Below are positions 16,049 through 24,221 of a stretch of DNA of 64,000 nt, in pieces (position 1 is the first letter of the stretch; every line of letters starts with the position of its first letter). Under the pieces are notes generated by a model. It searched no databases and was not told where the DNA came from. It was given only the letters and a program-made list of their open reading frames with translations. A program made the translations under genes and the position numbers. Location: positions 136,250 to 200,249 of the forward strand of contig JAGVOT010000128.1 in the NCBI GenBank assembly GCA_020052615.1, read 5' to 3'. The stretch is from Nitrospirota bacterium (GTDB lineage Bacteria; Nitrospirota; UBA9217).

Positions 16049-16939
16049 TCACGCGGCAGCCTGCGTCCTCTGGAACTCCCTGCCGAGCGCCACGAGGATA
16101 TCGCTCACCGAGTCGGCACGGTTCATCGTATAAAAATGAAAATATGATACGCCGTGCTTCATCAGGTCTTCGACCTGTTTTACGGCGAACTCCACGCCAA
16201 GCTTTCTCATGTCCTCGGGCAGATCGCTCACCGGCTCCATCCGGTCAAGGATGTCCTTCGGGATGGTGGCGCTGCAGACATCTGCGAACTCTCTGGTCCT
16301 CTTGCAGTCCACGATCGGCATGATCCCGGGGATGATGGGGATGGTGATGCCGGCCCGCGCAGCCCGGTCCCGGAACCGGTAGAAATAGCGGTTGTCGAAG
16401 AACATCTGGGTGATCGCGAAGTCCGCTCCCCGGTCGATCTTCCGCTTCGTGTATTCCAGGTCCTTCGCGAGGCTTGGAGACCGGGGGTGGCCTTCGGGAT
16501 AGACCGCAACGCCGAGGGAGAACAGGCCGGTTTTCCTCAGGAAATCGACAAGGTCCCGGGCGAAGGGAAAGTCCCCCTTCGAGGGATCGAACCCGGGCAG
16601 GTCCTTCGGCGGGTCGCCGCGCAAAGCGAGGATGTTGTCGATGCCGAGCGATTCCAGCTCATCCACGATGGCGCCGATGGAGTCCCTGGTCGCGCCGATC
16701 CCGGTCAGGTGGGACATGAGCGGAAGACAGCCGTCCTCCCTGAGCCACCGCAGGGCGTTCACGGTCCGTTCCCGGGTTGTCCCGCCGGCCCCGTAGGTCA
16801 TCGAAATGTAGAGCGGATCAAAGGCCTTCAGCTCTTCAACGACCAAGAGGAACGCCGCCATCCCGTCCATGGTCTTCGGCGGAAAGAACTCCAGCGCGAT
16901 CCCCTCTTTGTGTGTTTTTAGCACGTCCCTTATCTTCAT
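16049..16939 (-). CDS. metF: 5,10-methylenetetrahydrofolate reductase
   Basis: 296 residues from ATG 16939 (AGAGGAAG upstream). The MTHFR barrel signatures are ALEFFPPKTMDGM, YISMTYGAGGTTRERT, LSHLTGIGATRDSI, NILALRGDPPKD and FAITQMFFDNRYFYRFRD. It interconverts methylene- and methyl-tetrahydrofolate with FAD. No MetV partner is seen. Next to corrinoid methyltransferases and an MtgA/MtrH-like protein, it is the natural enzyme to oxidise or supply the methyl group. It might equally serve methionine synthesis. Confidence 0.94.
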   Translation of the reverse strand: MKIRDVLKTHKEGIALEFFPPKTMDGMAAFLLVVEELKAFDPLYISMTYGAGGTTRERTVNALRWLREDGCLPLMSHLTGIGATRDSIGAIVDELESLGIDNILALRGDPPKDLPGFDPSKGDFPFARDLVDFLRKTGLFSLGVAVYPEGHPRSPSLAKDLEYTKRKIDRGADFAITQMFFDNRYFYRFRDRAARAGITIPIIPGIMPIVDCKRTREFADVCSATIPKDILDRMEPVSDLPEDMRKLGVEFAVKQVEDLMKHGVSYFHFYTMNRADSVSDILVALGREFQRTQAAA

Positions 16940-17043
16940 GCTTCTTCCTCTTGTGGTATTATCCCTCTTTCGCAAAAGAATATCTCTACCTTGAATCCCT
17001 GTGGCATCGGCATTGCAGGATATTTTCAGAAATAACACCCTTC

Positions 17044-17145
17044 ACCGCGAGGGCGCAAAGGACGCGAAGGAAACCTTGCAGATCATAAGTTACGGAAATA
17101 TCCTCTTTGTCTTTGACATCCTCGCGTACTTCGCGCCTTCGCGGT
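17044..17145. repeat. Intergenic inverted repeat (CGCAAAGGACGCGAAGG)
   Basis: The left arm ACCGCGAGGGCGCAAAGGAC and right arm CTCGCGTACTTCGCGCCTTC are degenerate reverse complements. They flank a ~50-bp centre between the divergent metF and CobW-like genes, so promoters for both must lie around it. Confidence 0.55.
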
Positions 17146-17185
17146 TCCAATGTTTTGGTTCCGGCTTGTCCGGGGTAGGATTATC

Positions 17186-18055
17186 ATGAAAACAACGGTA
17201 GTATGCGGATTGCTGGGCTCCGGCAAGACGACGTTCATCAGGAACTTCGTGACCGGCAGGACCGAGAAGACCGTGGTGCTGGTGAACGACTTCGGGAAGG
17301 CGGGCATCGACGGCGAGATCTTCTCAGCGCGTGGCATCGCGTCCGTGGAGCTTCCCAGCGGCTGCGTCTGCTGCACCCTCAAGTTCGACCTCATCACGAC
17401 CATCCAGCGCATCGTCAAGCAGTTCTCGCCCGAGCACCTGCTGATCGAGCCGAGCGGCGTTGCCTCGCCGTCGGGCGTTTTGGAGGCCCTGGAAATCGCC
17501 GGCACCGGATCCGCATCGGTCATCGGCATCGTCGATGCCGCGGAATTCACGGAACTGTATGAGTCGGGCATGTACGGAAGCTTCTTCGAGGACCAGATCG
17601 TGAACTCCGACGTGATCCTGGTGAACAAGACCGACCTCGCTGACGAGCCGGCGATAGCCGCTGCGGAACGTCTGATCGGCTCGGTCAATCCTCTCGCCGT
17701 GCTGCTCCGCGCAGTGAACGCAACGATCAGCATTCCCCTGCCCGAAGCTCCCCGGCATCGCGATATCCATTCGAGCGGCCGCCACCTCCGCTTCGAGACT
17801 GTTTCCGTCAACCTTCTAAACAGGATGGAGCTGGCCCTGGTGCAGGCGCTCTTTGATGATCTTTCAAAGGGAAAGTTCGGGCGGGTGGTGCGGGCGAAAG
17901 CCCTGGTCAACACATCGGGTGGTCCCTACCGCTTTGACAGCACCTTCGGGACGGTGGACATGGCGCGCTTCGAAAAGACCATCGAGGAAAGCAGACTGGT
18001 AGTGATCGGGGAAGGATTAGATGTAGACGCTCTCAAGCAAGCAGGCGAGCGTTGA
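17186..18055 (+). CDS. CobW/COG0523-family GTPase (metal chaperone-like)
   Basis: 289 residues from ATG 17186. Walker A is GLLGSGKTTF near the N-terminus; the metal-binding CxCC motif is in SGCVCCTLKFD; Walker B-like ELPSG/EPSGVASP follows; NKTD is the guanine specificity motif. The C-terminal domain is shorter than in classic CobW. Relatives deliver zinc, cobalt or other metals to target enzymes. The neighbouring zinc- and cobalt-dependent methyltransferases suggest a maturation role (inference). A 3'-end copy of this gene is found at 19552. Confidence 0.85.
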   Translation: MKTTVVCGLLGSGKTTFIRNFVTGRTEKTVVLVNDFGKAGIDGEIFSARGIASVELPSGCVCCTLKFDLITTIQRIVKQFSPEHLLIEPSGVASPSGVLEALEIAGTGSASVIGIVDAAEFTELYESGMYGSFFEDQIVNSDVILVNKTDLADEPAIAAAERLIGSVNPLAVLLRAVNATISIPLPEAPRHRDIHSSGRHLRFETVSVNLLNRMELALVQALFDDLSKGKFGRVVRAKALVNTSGGPYRFDSTFGTVDMARFEKTIEESRLVVIGEGLDVDALKQAGER

Positions 18056-18169
18056 CCTGGCGTCCTTTAAATTTCTGGCGGCCTGATAACCTGGGTGACC
18101 TCTCCCAGTGTCGTCTCACACTTGTATCCGGGTTTTATCGCAATCCGGCGAAGGGCTCTGACTGCTCAT

Positions 18170-19351
18170 CTACGGTGCGGTCACGATGTCATACTCCAGC
18201 GGCATGCTTCCGTTCAGCGTGTAGGTTCCCGCTGTCAGCAGATAGCCCTGAGATCTGATATCGGGCAACTGGCCCACAACGGGTTGCAGCGTTGCATCGG
18301 GGAGCCTGTTGACCCTGGCTCCCCAGAAGAGCGCGGGTAATCCTTTGCCGATCATCATGTCCATGTTGTCCATATATTGAAAATGTATATGCGGTGCCGT
18401 TGAGTAGCCTGAATTGCCGATCCTGCCGATCACTTGTCCGGCCGCGACCGGGTCGCCGATGCTCACGGTGGCGGAGCTCTGCATCATGTGTCCATAGAGA
18501 CTGAAGAGGGCCGGTCCATGCTGGATCACCACGAAATTGCCTGCCGGTTCATTCAGATCGTACGTGCCGATCTCCTGATCGATCAGGTTCGTTCGGACAT
18601 TTACCACCGTGCCCGTCCCCGCGCTCAGGATATCTTCTCCCCATGAGTAATACTCCTCCTTCGTCAGGCTGTTGTCGGGATTGGATAACTTGTATTGCGC
18701 GTCGATCTGCAGGATATCAAGCGCAAAGCGTTCGCTGTTCCCGATGACTCCATTGATGAGATAGATCCCCTTCCAATGATGGTATGCTTCCGCCGTGTTG
18801 ACCGCGACCCAGTCGCCCCCGGTGAACCGGGCAGGCCAGATGGTCTGCTGTCCCGGGTCGAATGCATAGAGCTGAACTTCCGCGGTCTCCGACCTGCCAT
18901 TGGTGAAGGTCACGGTCACCTGCGCGCGCGTCGGCAATGATGAATTGCCGGCGAGCGCTGCGACGTGGCAGAAGGCGAGATCGGTCGGCTTCAATTCGCT
19001 CGTGCTGGTTGAGAGCTGTGTATAGTTTCCGTTGGGCGACCTGAGCACGATCATGATCATATCGTTGAATTTATTCAGGCCATAGCTGCGATCAGCCAGC
19101 ACATCGCCGGTCGCATTGAACACCTTGAGAGCGATCGTCGATATCACAACGGTCTCGGTCCCGGTATTCTCGAACATTCCTTCGCCCACGATCTCCCATT
19201 GACCGGAGGCTTCCCGCACGATCGGCCAATCCGTATGGATCGACGTCATGGCAACCTGATAGGTCGTTCCATTGCCGCCCGACGAATTGCTGCAATGCAG
19301 CATTCCTGTCAGCAATGATGAACAAAGCAGCAAAATCAGTATTTTTCTCAT
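18170..19351 (-). CDS. Secreted M23 (LytM-like) metallopeptidase lipoprotein
   Basis: 393 residues. A signal peptide ends in the lipobox LTGMLHC (Cys20). The middle region (~40-210) is of unknown fold. The C-terminal M23 domain has GNFVVIQHG...LFSLYGHMM and GNSGYSTAPHIHFQYM, with the HxH zinc ligands. A first zinc-ligand set HxxxD is not obvious, so activity is uncertain. It probably sits in the cell envelope and cleaves or binds peptidoglycan. It converges with the CobW-like gene. Confidence 0.8.
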   Translation of the reverse strand: MRKILILLLCSSLLTGMLHCSNSSGGNGTTYQVAMTSIHTDWPIVREASGQWEIVGEGMFENTGTETVVISTIALKVFNATGDVLADRSYGLNKFNDMIMIVLRSPNGNYTQLSTSTSELKPTDLAFCHVAALAGNSSLPTRAQVTVTFTNGRSETAEVQLYAFDPGQQTIWPARFTGGDWVAVNTAEAYHHWKGIYLINGVIGNSERFALDILQIDAQYKLSNPDNSLTKEEYYSWGEDILSAGTGTVVNVRTNLIDQEIGTYDLNEPAGNFVVIQHGPALFSLYGHMMQSSATVSIGDPVAAGQVIGRIGNSGYSTAPHIHFQYMDNMDMMIGKGLPALFWGARVNRLPDATLQPVVGQLPDIRSQGYLLTAGTYTLNGSMPLEYDIVTAP

Positions 19352-19551
19352 GGCCGCCTCCTGCTATTTAGTATTGGAGCACACTCCCCCGAGGAATGAA
19401 AGGTTGGCAGTATCATGGAGAATTTCTCTGGTATGAGCTTTAGCCAAGGGGGGATGAAAATGTTGATCGATTAGTGATAATTATAACAAACCCTATATAA
19501 GGAGGCAGGGAATCGACGGGGTATTTATGGGGTAGCACAGTTTATTGCACT

Positions 19552-19644
19552 ATGAATTACCAACGCACGAAGAATATCGAGGAAAGCAGGATGGTGGTCA
19601 TCGGGGAAGGGCTGGACGGCGCAGGGATCGAGAGGTCAGTGCGA
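19552..19644 (+). pseudogene. Remnant of a CobW-like GTPase 3' end
   Basis: The translation NIEESRMVVIGEGLDGAGIE closely matches the C-terminus of the intact GTPase (TIEESRLVVIGEGLDVDALK at about 17975-18040), and the DNA is similar too (ATCGAGGAAAGCAG, GGGGAAGG). Nothing upstream codes for the rest of the protein. It is a fragment of a second copy left after deletion or recombination, with the M23 peptidase gene now lying between the two. Confidence 0.65.
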
Positions 19645-19703
19645 TCTGTTCAATTACGCGATTCATTGCAACACATATTGCAATCACATAAACTGCCCGC
19701 CTC

Positions 19704-19883
19704 TTACCGTCCGACGATCTTCTTCCACCTTTCCAGCTTCTCCGGTGATACAAAATCGTTGACGAACCGGTTCGCATCCTCCAACCAGTTCAGCTTTGCT
19801 TCAGGAGATGCGTCTTTGAATTGCTTCAGAGCCTCCAGCGACGGGCGAAAAGCAAAAGATTCTTTCCGCGGCTCACGATCCAT
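19704..19883 (-). CDS. Small conserved hypothetical protein paired with nucleotidyltransferase
   Basis: 59 residues from ATG 19883 (AAGGAGAAG upstream), MDREPRKESFAFRPSLEALK to KKIVGR, charged and probably helical (NWLEDANRFVNDFVSPEKLE). It overlaps the end of the upstream nucleotidyltransferase gene by 11 bp, so the two are translationally coupled. The pair looks like a toxin-antitoxin-type or modifier-target pair, but no function is assigned. Confidence 0.7.
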   Translation of the reverse strand: MDREPRKESFAFRPSLEALKQFKDASPEAKLNWLEDANRFVNDFVSPEKLERWKKIVGR

Positions 19884-20373
19884 CGTTCTTCTCCTTCCCC
19901 AGAGCCTCAATTGCCGCAATGTCCGCGATGTCCTGCGGCCTGCCGGCAGCCTGTTTGAGCCTCTTCAAATGCCGCAGGGAAACAACGGATATCGTAATGC
20001 CCTTTGCCGTCATTTGTACGATCTCCTGCATGACCTCCCGAAAGGGGATCTTTTCCTCGATAAATACGTCGATCAGGGTCATTTGCTGCGCCGGATCAAC
20101 GAATGAAAAGACTTCCATGTTCTTTTCCCGTTTCCACCCATTCCGGATCGCCGGGTCAAGAATATCCGCTGCCTTTACGGGATTTCTCGGACGGTAGCCC
20201 AGCTCTGTCATGGCCTGGACAAAGCGCTTGAGATTATCCGGCTCCAGGTCAACGATCAGATCAAGATCAGCCGTGAACCTGACCACGCCGTGAAGCACGA
20301 GGGCGACGCCGCCCGCTACGGCGTACCGGATCTTGTTCTTTTCGAGCGCTCTGAATACATTTTCGTAATACAT
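19873..20373 (-). CDS. Nucleotidyltransferase-fold protein (DUF6036/AbiEii-like)
   Basis: 166 residues. YAVAGGVALVLHGVVRFTAD and LDLIVDLEPDN carry the GG...(D)xD nucleotidyltransferase signature. The later SLRHLKRLKQAAGRPQDIAD segment is typical of AbiEii-related NTases with a K-x-x-A-x-R-P-x-D motif. Such proteins often work with a small partner encoded beside them, here the 59-residue protein downstream. The substrate is unknown. Confidence 0.78.
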   Translation of the reverse strand: MYYENVFRALEKNKIRYAVAGGVALVLHGVVRFTADLDLIVDLEPDNLKRFVQAMTELGYRPRNPVKAADILDPAIRNGWKREKNMEVFSFVDPAQQMTLIDVFIEEKIPFREVMQEIVQMTAKGITISVVSLRHLKRLKQAAGRPQDIADIAAIEALGKEKNDGS

Positions 20374-20488
20374 TCGCGCCGCTCTCCTCTGCTACCGTCG
20401 TTCAGGATCATTGATGATGAGGATACAATAACGATGGGGAAATGGCAAGGGCATTGACGGTAAGGAAGAGCACTCTGAAAGCGGGAAA

Positions 20489-21823
20489 TTACTGACCGAT
20501 CCCGTACTTCTTGAGCTTCAGGTACAGCGTCTTGCGGTCGATGCCGAGGAGCTGGCTCGCCCTGGACTGGTTGCCGTTCGCTTCCTTCAGCACGCGAAGG
20601 ATGTAGTTCTTCTCCATTTCTTCGAGCGACGGATTGGTGCCGAGCTCGGAAACGGCAGCTGCCGCGGGGATCGAGAGGTCTTCGGCGCCGACCCTGTCCG
20701 TTTCGCACAGGATCACCGCCCGTTCGATCACGTTCTCCAGTTCCCGCACGTTCCCCGGCCAGTGATATCCCGAAAGCAGCTCCAATGCCTCTCCCGTGAA
20801 ATCCTTGACGACCTTGGACAGTTTTTTTGAATACTTCTTCAGGAAATAGCGCGCCAGCTCGGGAATGTCCTCCCTGCGCTCCCGGAGGGGCGGGATGGTG
20901 ACGGTGATCACGTTGAGGCGGTAGAAAAGGTCTTCTCGGAAGGTGCCGGCCTTGATCATCTCCGGGAGGTCCTTGTTCGTGGCGGTGATCAGCCGGACAT
21001 CGACGCGCAGGGCCTTGTTCCCGCCCAAGCGCCGGAACTCGCCGGAATCGAGGAAGCGCAGCAGCTTCGCCTGGAGCCCCATGGGCATCTCGCCGATCTC
21101 GTCGAGAAAGAGCGTCCCCTTGTCGGCGACCTCGACGAGGCCGTGCTTGAGCTGATAGGCGCTGGTGAAGGCGCCCTTTTCGTGCCCGAAGATCTCCGAC
21201 TCGATGAGGCTCTCCGACAGGCTCGCGCAGTTCAGGGCGATGAACGGCGATTCCTTTCGCGTGCTGTAATGCCAGACGGTGTTGGCGACCAGCTCCTTGC
21301 CCGTTCCGCTCTCTCCCTGGATGAACACCGGCGAATCCGTCGGCGCCACCTTCCTGATCAGAGCCAGGATGTCCTTCAACGGTTTGCTGGTGCCGATGAA
21401 CTCGAAGGGGGACTCTTTCCGCACCAGCTCCTGCTCCAGCAGCCTGCTCTTGACGCTCAGACGGCTGTATTCGCATGCGCGGTCCACGACGATCACCAGC
21501 TCGTCGAGCTTGTACGGCTTGGTGAGGTAGTCGTAGGCCCCGTTCTTCATGGCCTCCACCGCGGTCTCCACCGTGGCCTTGCCGGTCAGCACGATGATGG
21601 GAGGCGCCGACGGGTCCTCCTTCAGCGCCTTCATGAGCGTCAGGCCGTCCATGCCGGGCATGACCACGTCGAGCAGGACCGCGTCGAAGGCGCTGCCGGA
21701 CATCAGCCGCTGCGCCTCGCCGCCGTCGGCGGCGACCGACACGGAATAGCCCTTGCGGGTCAGCTCGTTCTTCAGCAGCCTCCGGAACGGCTCTTCGTCA
21801 TCGACAACAAGGATGTTCACCAT
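20489..21823 (-). CDS. NtrC-family sigma-54 response regulator
   Basis: 444 residues. The receiver (1-~120) has VVDDEEPF, phospho-Asp in AVLLDVVMPGMDG and TKPYKLDEL. The AAA+ domain has GESGTGKE (Walker A), GTLFLDEIGEMP (Walker B) and the R-finger region REDLFYRLNV. The C-terminus is a Fis-type HTH (NQSRASQLLGIDRKTLYLKL). The sigma-54 contact loop reads GAFTSA rather than GAFTGA. Its partner is the histidine kinase encoded upstream (22026-23972). Target promoters are unknown. Confidence 0.93.
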   Translation of the reverse strand: MVNILVVDDEEPFRRLLKNELTRKGYSVSVAADGGEAQRLMSGSAFDAVLLDVVMPGMDGLTLMKALKEDPSAPPIIVLTGKATVETAVEAMKNGAYDYLTKPYKLDELVIVVDRACEYSRLSVKSRLLEQELVRKESPFEFIGTSKPLKDILALIRKVAPTDSPVFIQGESGTGKELVANTVWHYSTRKESPFIALNCASLSESLIESEIFGHEKGAFTSAYQLKHGLVEVADKGTLFLDEIGEMPMGLQAKLLRFLDSGEFRRLGGNKALRVDVRLITATNKDLPEMIKAGTFREDLFYRLNVITVTIPPLRERREDIPELARYFLKKYSKKLSKVVKDFTGEALELLSGYHWPGNVRELENVIERAVILCETDRVGAEDLSIPAAAAVSELGTNPSLEEMEKNYILRVLKEANGNQSRASQLLGIDRKTLYLKLKKYGIGQ

Positions 21824-21877
21824 GATAAGGTCCTTATTCGATCAAACTGTAGCTGAAAACTTACAGCAAAGGCGTCT

Positions 21878-21975
21878 CTCGCAAAGCCCGCAAAGGTCGC
21901 AAAGAAGGGCACGTCTTCGGAGGTTTAAAGACAGGACTTAAAGATTCCCTTTGCGTACTTTGCATACTTTGCGAG
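21878..21975. repeat. Intergenic inverted repeat (CGCAAAG / CTTTGCG words)
   Basis: The left arm 21878-21909 is three to four (T/C)CGCAAAG words. The right arm 21948-21975 is CTTTGCGTACTTTGCATACT then TTGCG. It lies between the kinase and regulator genes of the two-component system, so it is transcribed if they form an operon. Confidence 0.65.
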
Positions 21976-22025
21976 AAATTTTTTTGTCGTTCCCGCCTTT
22001 CTCTGAGTCTCTGTGGAAAAGTCGA

Positions 22026-23972
22026 TCACCCGTGTTTGATCGCCGGCAGTTTGATGATAAAGGTCGTCCCCTTTGCCGGCTCGCTCTCCACATCGATGGT
22101 CCCGCCATGCTCCTCCACGATGCGGTGGCAGATGGTGAGGCCCAGGCCGGTCCCCTCGCCCACGGGCTTGGTGGTGAAGAAGGGATCGAACACCTTGCCG
22201 ATGAGGTCCGCCGGTATGCCCGCGCCCGTGTCCCGGACGTCAAGGCGGATACGGCCCGCGTCAGCCCCGTCGGGACCCGTCGTGATCGATATGCTCCCGC
22301 CCTCGGGCGTGAAATAGATGGCGTTCAGGAGCAGGTTCATCAGGAGCTGCCGGAGGCTCCCCGCGTCGGCAAGGATCTTAGGCAGGCCGCGGTTCAGCGT
22401 GAGCGACAGGGTATGCTGAAGCTTTGAGGTCCGGTGCTGAAGCAGGAGGAGCACTTCCTTGATGAGCTCGTTGATGTCGATCTCACGGAACGTGCCCCCC
22501 GACGGACGGGCGAACTCGAGCAGGCTCTTGAGGATCCCCTTGCACCGGAAGATCTCGCTGTGGATGGTCCGCAGGTACTCGGGAAAGTCCTCGAAGCCCG
22601 CGACGCCGGAGAGGCCAGGTTCGTGGGCCCTGTCAAGGAGCGCCTCGGAATAGCCCGCGATGATCCCCAGGGGATTGTTGATCTCGTGGGCGATGCCCGC
22701 CACGAGCGTGCCCAGGGACGCCAGCTTGTCCGACCGGATAAGCTGCTGTTCGAGCCGCCGCTGCCCCGTTACGTCCTTGAGGTAATGGACAATGGCGTAG
22801 AGCCTTCCCTCGTCGTCCAAAAGCGGATAGGCCCAGAAGTGGAAGATGTTCCCGGTGTTGTTCTTCAGTTCCTGGAAGGTCGGCCGCTTGCCCGTCAAGG
22901 TGTCCTGGCACAGGCACCGGGCGATCGTGATCCCGATACGGCCCAGCAGCTCTCCGCAGTACTTGCCCGTGATCTCGGTCTTGGAAAATCCTGTTGTCGC
23001 GAGCAGGGTCTGATTGGCGCGGACGACCTGCTGCTTGCCGTCCTCGATCCAGACCATGTCGGTGATCGCATCGAAGGTCCGCTCCCACTCCTTTTTCTCC
23101 TTCGAGATCTCCTCGAAGAGCAGCGCGTTCTCCAGGGCGATGGCGATGTGCTTGGCAACCATCAGCAGGACATCGAGGTCCTTTTCGGTATACTGCCCGG
23201 GCTCGGTGCTGTCGAAGTTGAACACGCCCAGCATCCGGTCGTGGTAGAGGGGGATGCTGACGGTGGAGCGTATGCCCTCTTGCAAGAGCTTCCGGTCCAG
23301 GGGGAACTGCGTTTTAGTCAGATCGTCGCTGATCCAGGGCTTGTTGTTCCTGACGACCCAGCCGGCGCTGGTTCCCTCGATGGGCGCCGTGACGCCTTTT
23401 TTCATGGCCGTCTTCATCTCCGTGTCCAGGGCGAAGATCAGGAGCGTGTCGTCCGTTTCGTTGTAGAGCAGGAGGCTTGCCCTGCTGTAGGCAATGAGCT
23501 TGCGCAGTTCCGAGACGACCATGCGAAAGATGGTGCCGATGCTGAGGCTGGAGTTGATGATGCCCGATAGCTCATTGATAAGCTCGACCTGAGCGACCTT
23601 GCCGGGGGGCATGCAGGCGGGCAGGCCGTCCTCGGGGGCGTCCCGCACCACGACGGTCCGGAGGCCGGACCTGCCGTCCTGGGCCGGCATGACAGCGATG
23701 CGGGAATGAAAGGAGCTGCCGTCCTTCCGGAAACAGGGGGACGGAGCTGAAACGATGGGGGCCCCGGCCGGCGATGAGAGCTGTCCTCCGGCCGGCAGGA
23801 ATCGTCCCGCGTCGCGGCCGATCATCTCATCCCGCTGCCAGCCGAAGGCCCGGGCCACGCTTTCGTTGCACGTGACGACGGCGCCGGCCGCATCGATGAC
23901 GAAGACCGGCAGGTTCAGCACATCGAAGGCCTTCAGGAGTTCCGCGCAGTCGCTTTGAAGCACGGTTTTCAT
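22026..23972 (-). CDS. Cytoplasmic sensor histidine kinase, PAS-GAF-PAS-HisKA-HATPase
   Basis: 648 residues with no membrane helix. There is a PAS domain at ~10-120 (VFVIDAAGAVVTCNESVARA), a GAF domain at ~130-290 (IAYSRASLLLYNETDDTLLI, VAKHIAIALENALLFEEISK), and a second PAS at ~300-410. HisKA follows (GIAHEINNPLGIIAGYSEAL, His phosphosite), then HATPase_c ([30 protein letters not shown]). It pairs with the NtrC-type regulator downstream. The GAF domain implies an intracellular small-molecule or redox signal. Confidence 0.93.
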   Translation of the reverse strand: MKTVLQSDCAELLKAFDVLNLPVFVIDAAGAVVTCNESVARAFGWQRDEMIGRDAGRFLPAGGQLSSPAGAPIVSAPSPCFRKDGSSFHSRIAVMPAQDGRSGLRTVVVRDAPEDGLPACMPPGKVAQVELINELSGIINSSLSIGTIFRMVVSELRKLIAYSRASLLLYNETDDTLLIFALDTEMKTAMKKGVTAPIEGTSAGWVVRNNKPWISDDLTKTQFPLDRKLLQEGIRSTVSIPLYHDRMLGVFNFDSTEPGQYTEKDLDVLLMVAKHIAIALENALLFEEISKEKKEWERTFDAITDMVWIEDGKQQVVRANQTLLATTGFSKTEITGKYCGELLGRIGITIARCLCQDTLTGKRPTFQELKNNTGNIFHFWAYPLLDDEGRLYAIVHYLKDVTGQRRLEQQLIRSDKLASLGTLVAGIAHEINNPLGIIAGYSEALLDRAHEPGLSGVAGFEDFPEYLRTIHSEIFRCKGILKSLLEFARPSGGTFREIDINELIKEVLLLLQHRTSKLQHTLSLTLNRGLPKILADAGSLRQLLMNLLLNAIYFTPEGGSISITTGPDGADAGRIRLDVRDTGAGIPADLIGKVFDPFFTTKPVGEGTGLGLTICHRIVEEHGGTIDVESEPAKGTTFIIKLPAIKHG

Positions 23973-24011
23973 GTTTCATAGTAGCACACTCCCGCGCTTA
24001 CCTTCAATAAG

Positions 24012-24165
24012 GAAGTGCGGAGTGTCGAGTGCGGAGTGCGAAGTGCAGAAACCAAAAACAGCATCTTTCTGTTCCCGGCGCGACGCACTTAGCCTTAAAC
24101 CAGATTCAAGGTCCATAAACGTAGATGATTCATTCTTTATTGTTTTATTTCGCACTCCGCACTCC
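24012..24165. repeat. Intergenic inverted repeat (GTGCGGAGTGCGAAGTGC)
   Basis: The left arm 24012-24046 is an array of AGTGCGGAGTG(T/C)GA words. The right arm 24149-24165 is TTCGCACTCCGCACTCC. The same word array appears inside the coding sequence of the fused decarboxylase at about 1660-1726. It lies between divergent genes. Confidence 0.7.
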
Positions 24166-24221
24166 CGGTATCCGCAATTCCCCTGCTTGACTAAGCAAGG
24201 GATGCGGCTTATTATGAAGCC

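Noticed and set aside
7881..16939. A complete methanogenic or methanotrophic pathway (mcr, mtrA-G)
   Set aside because: Only an MtrH-family protein and Hdr-like subunits occur. MtrH homologues are common in bacteria, and no Mcr subunits are seen.
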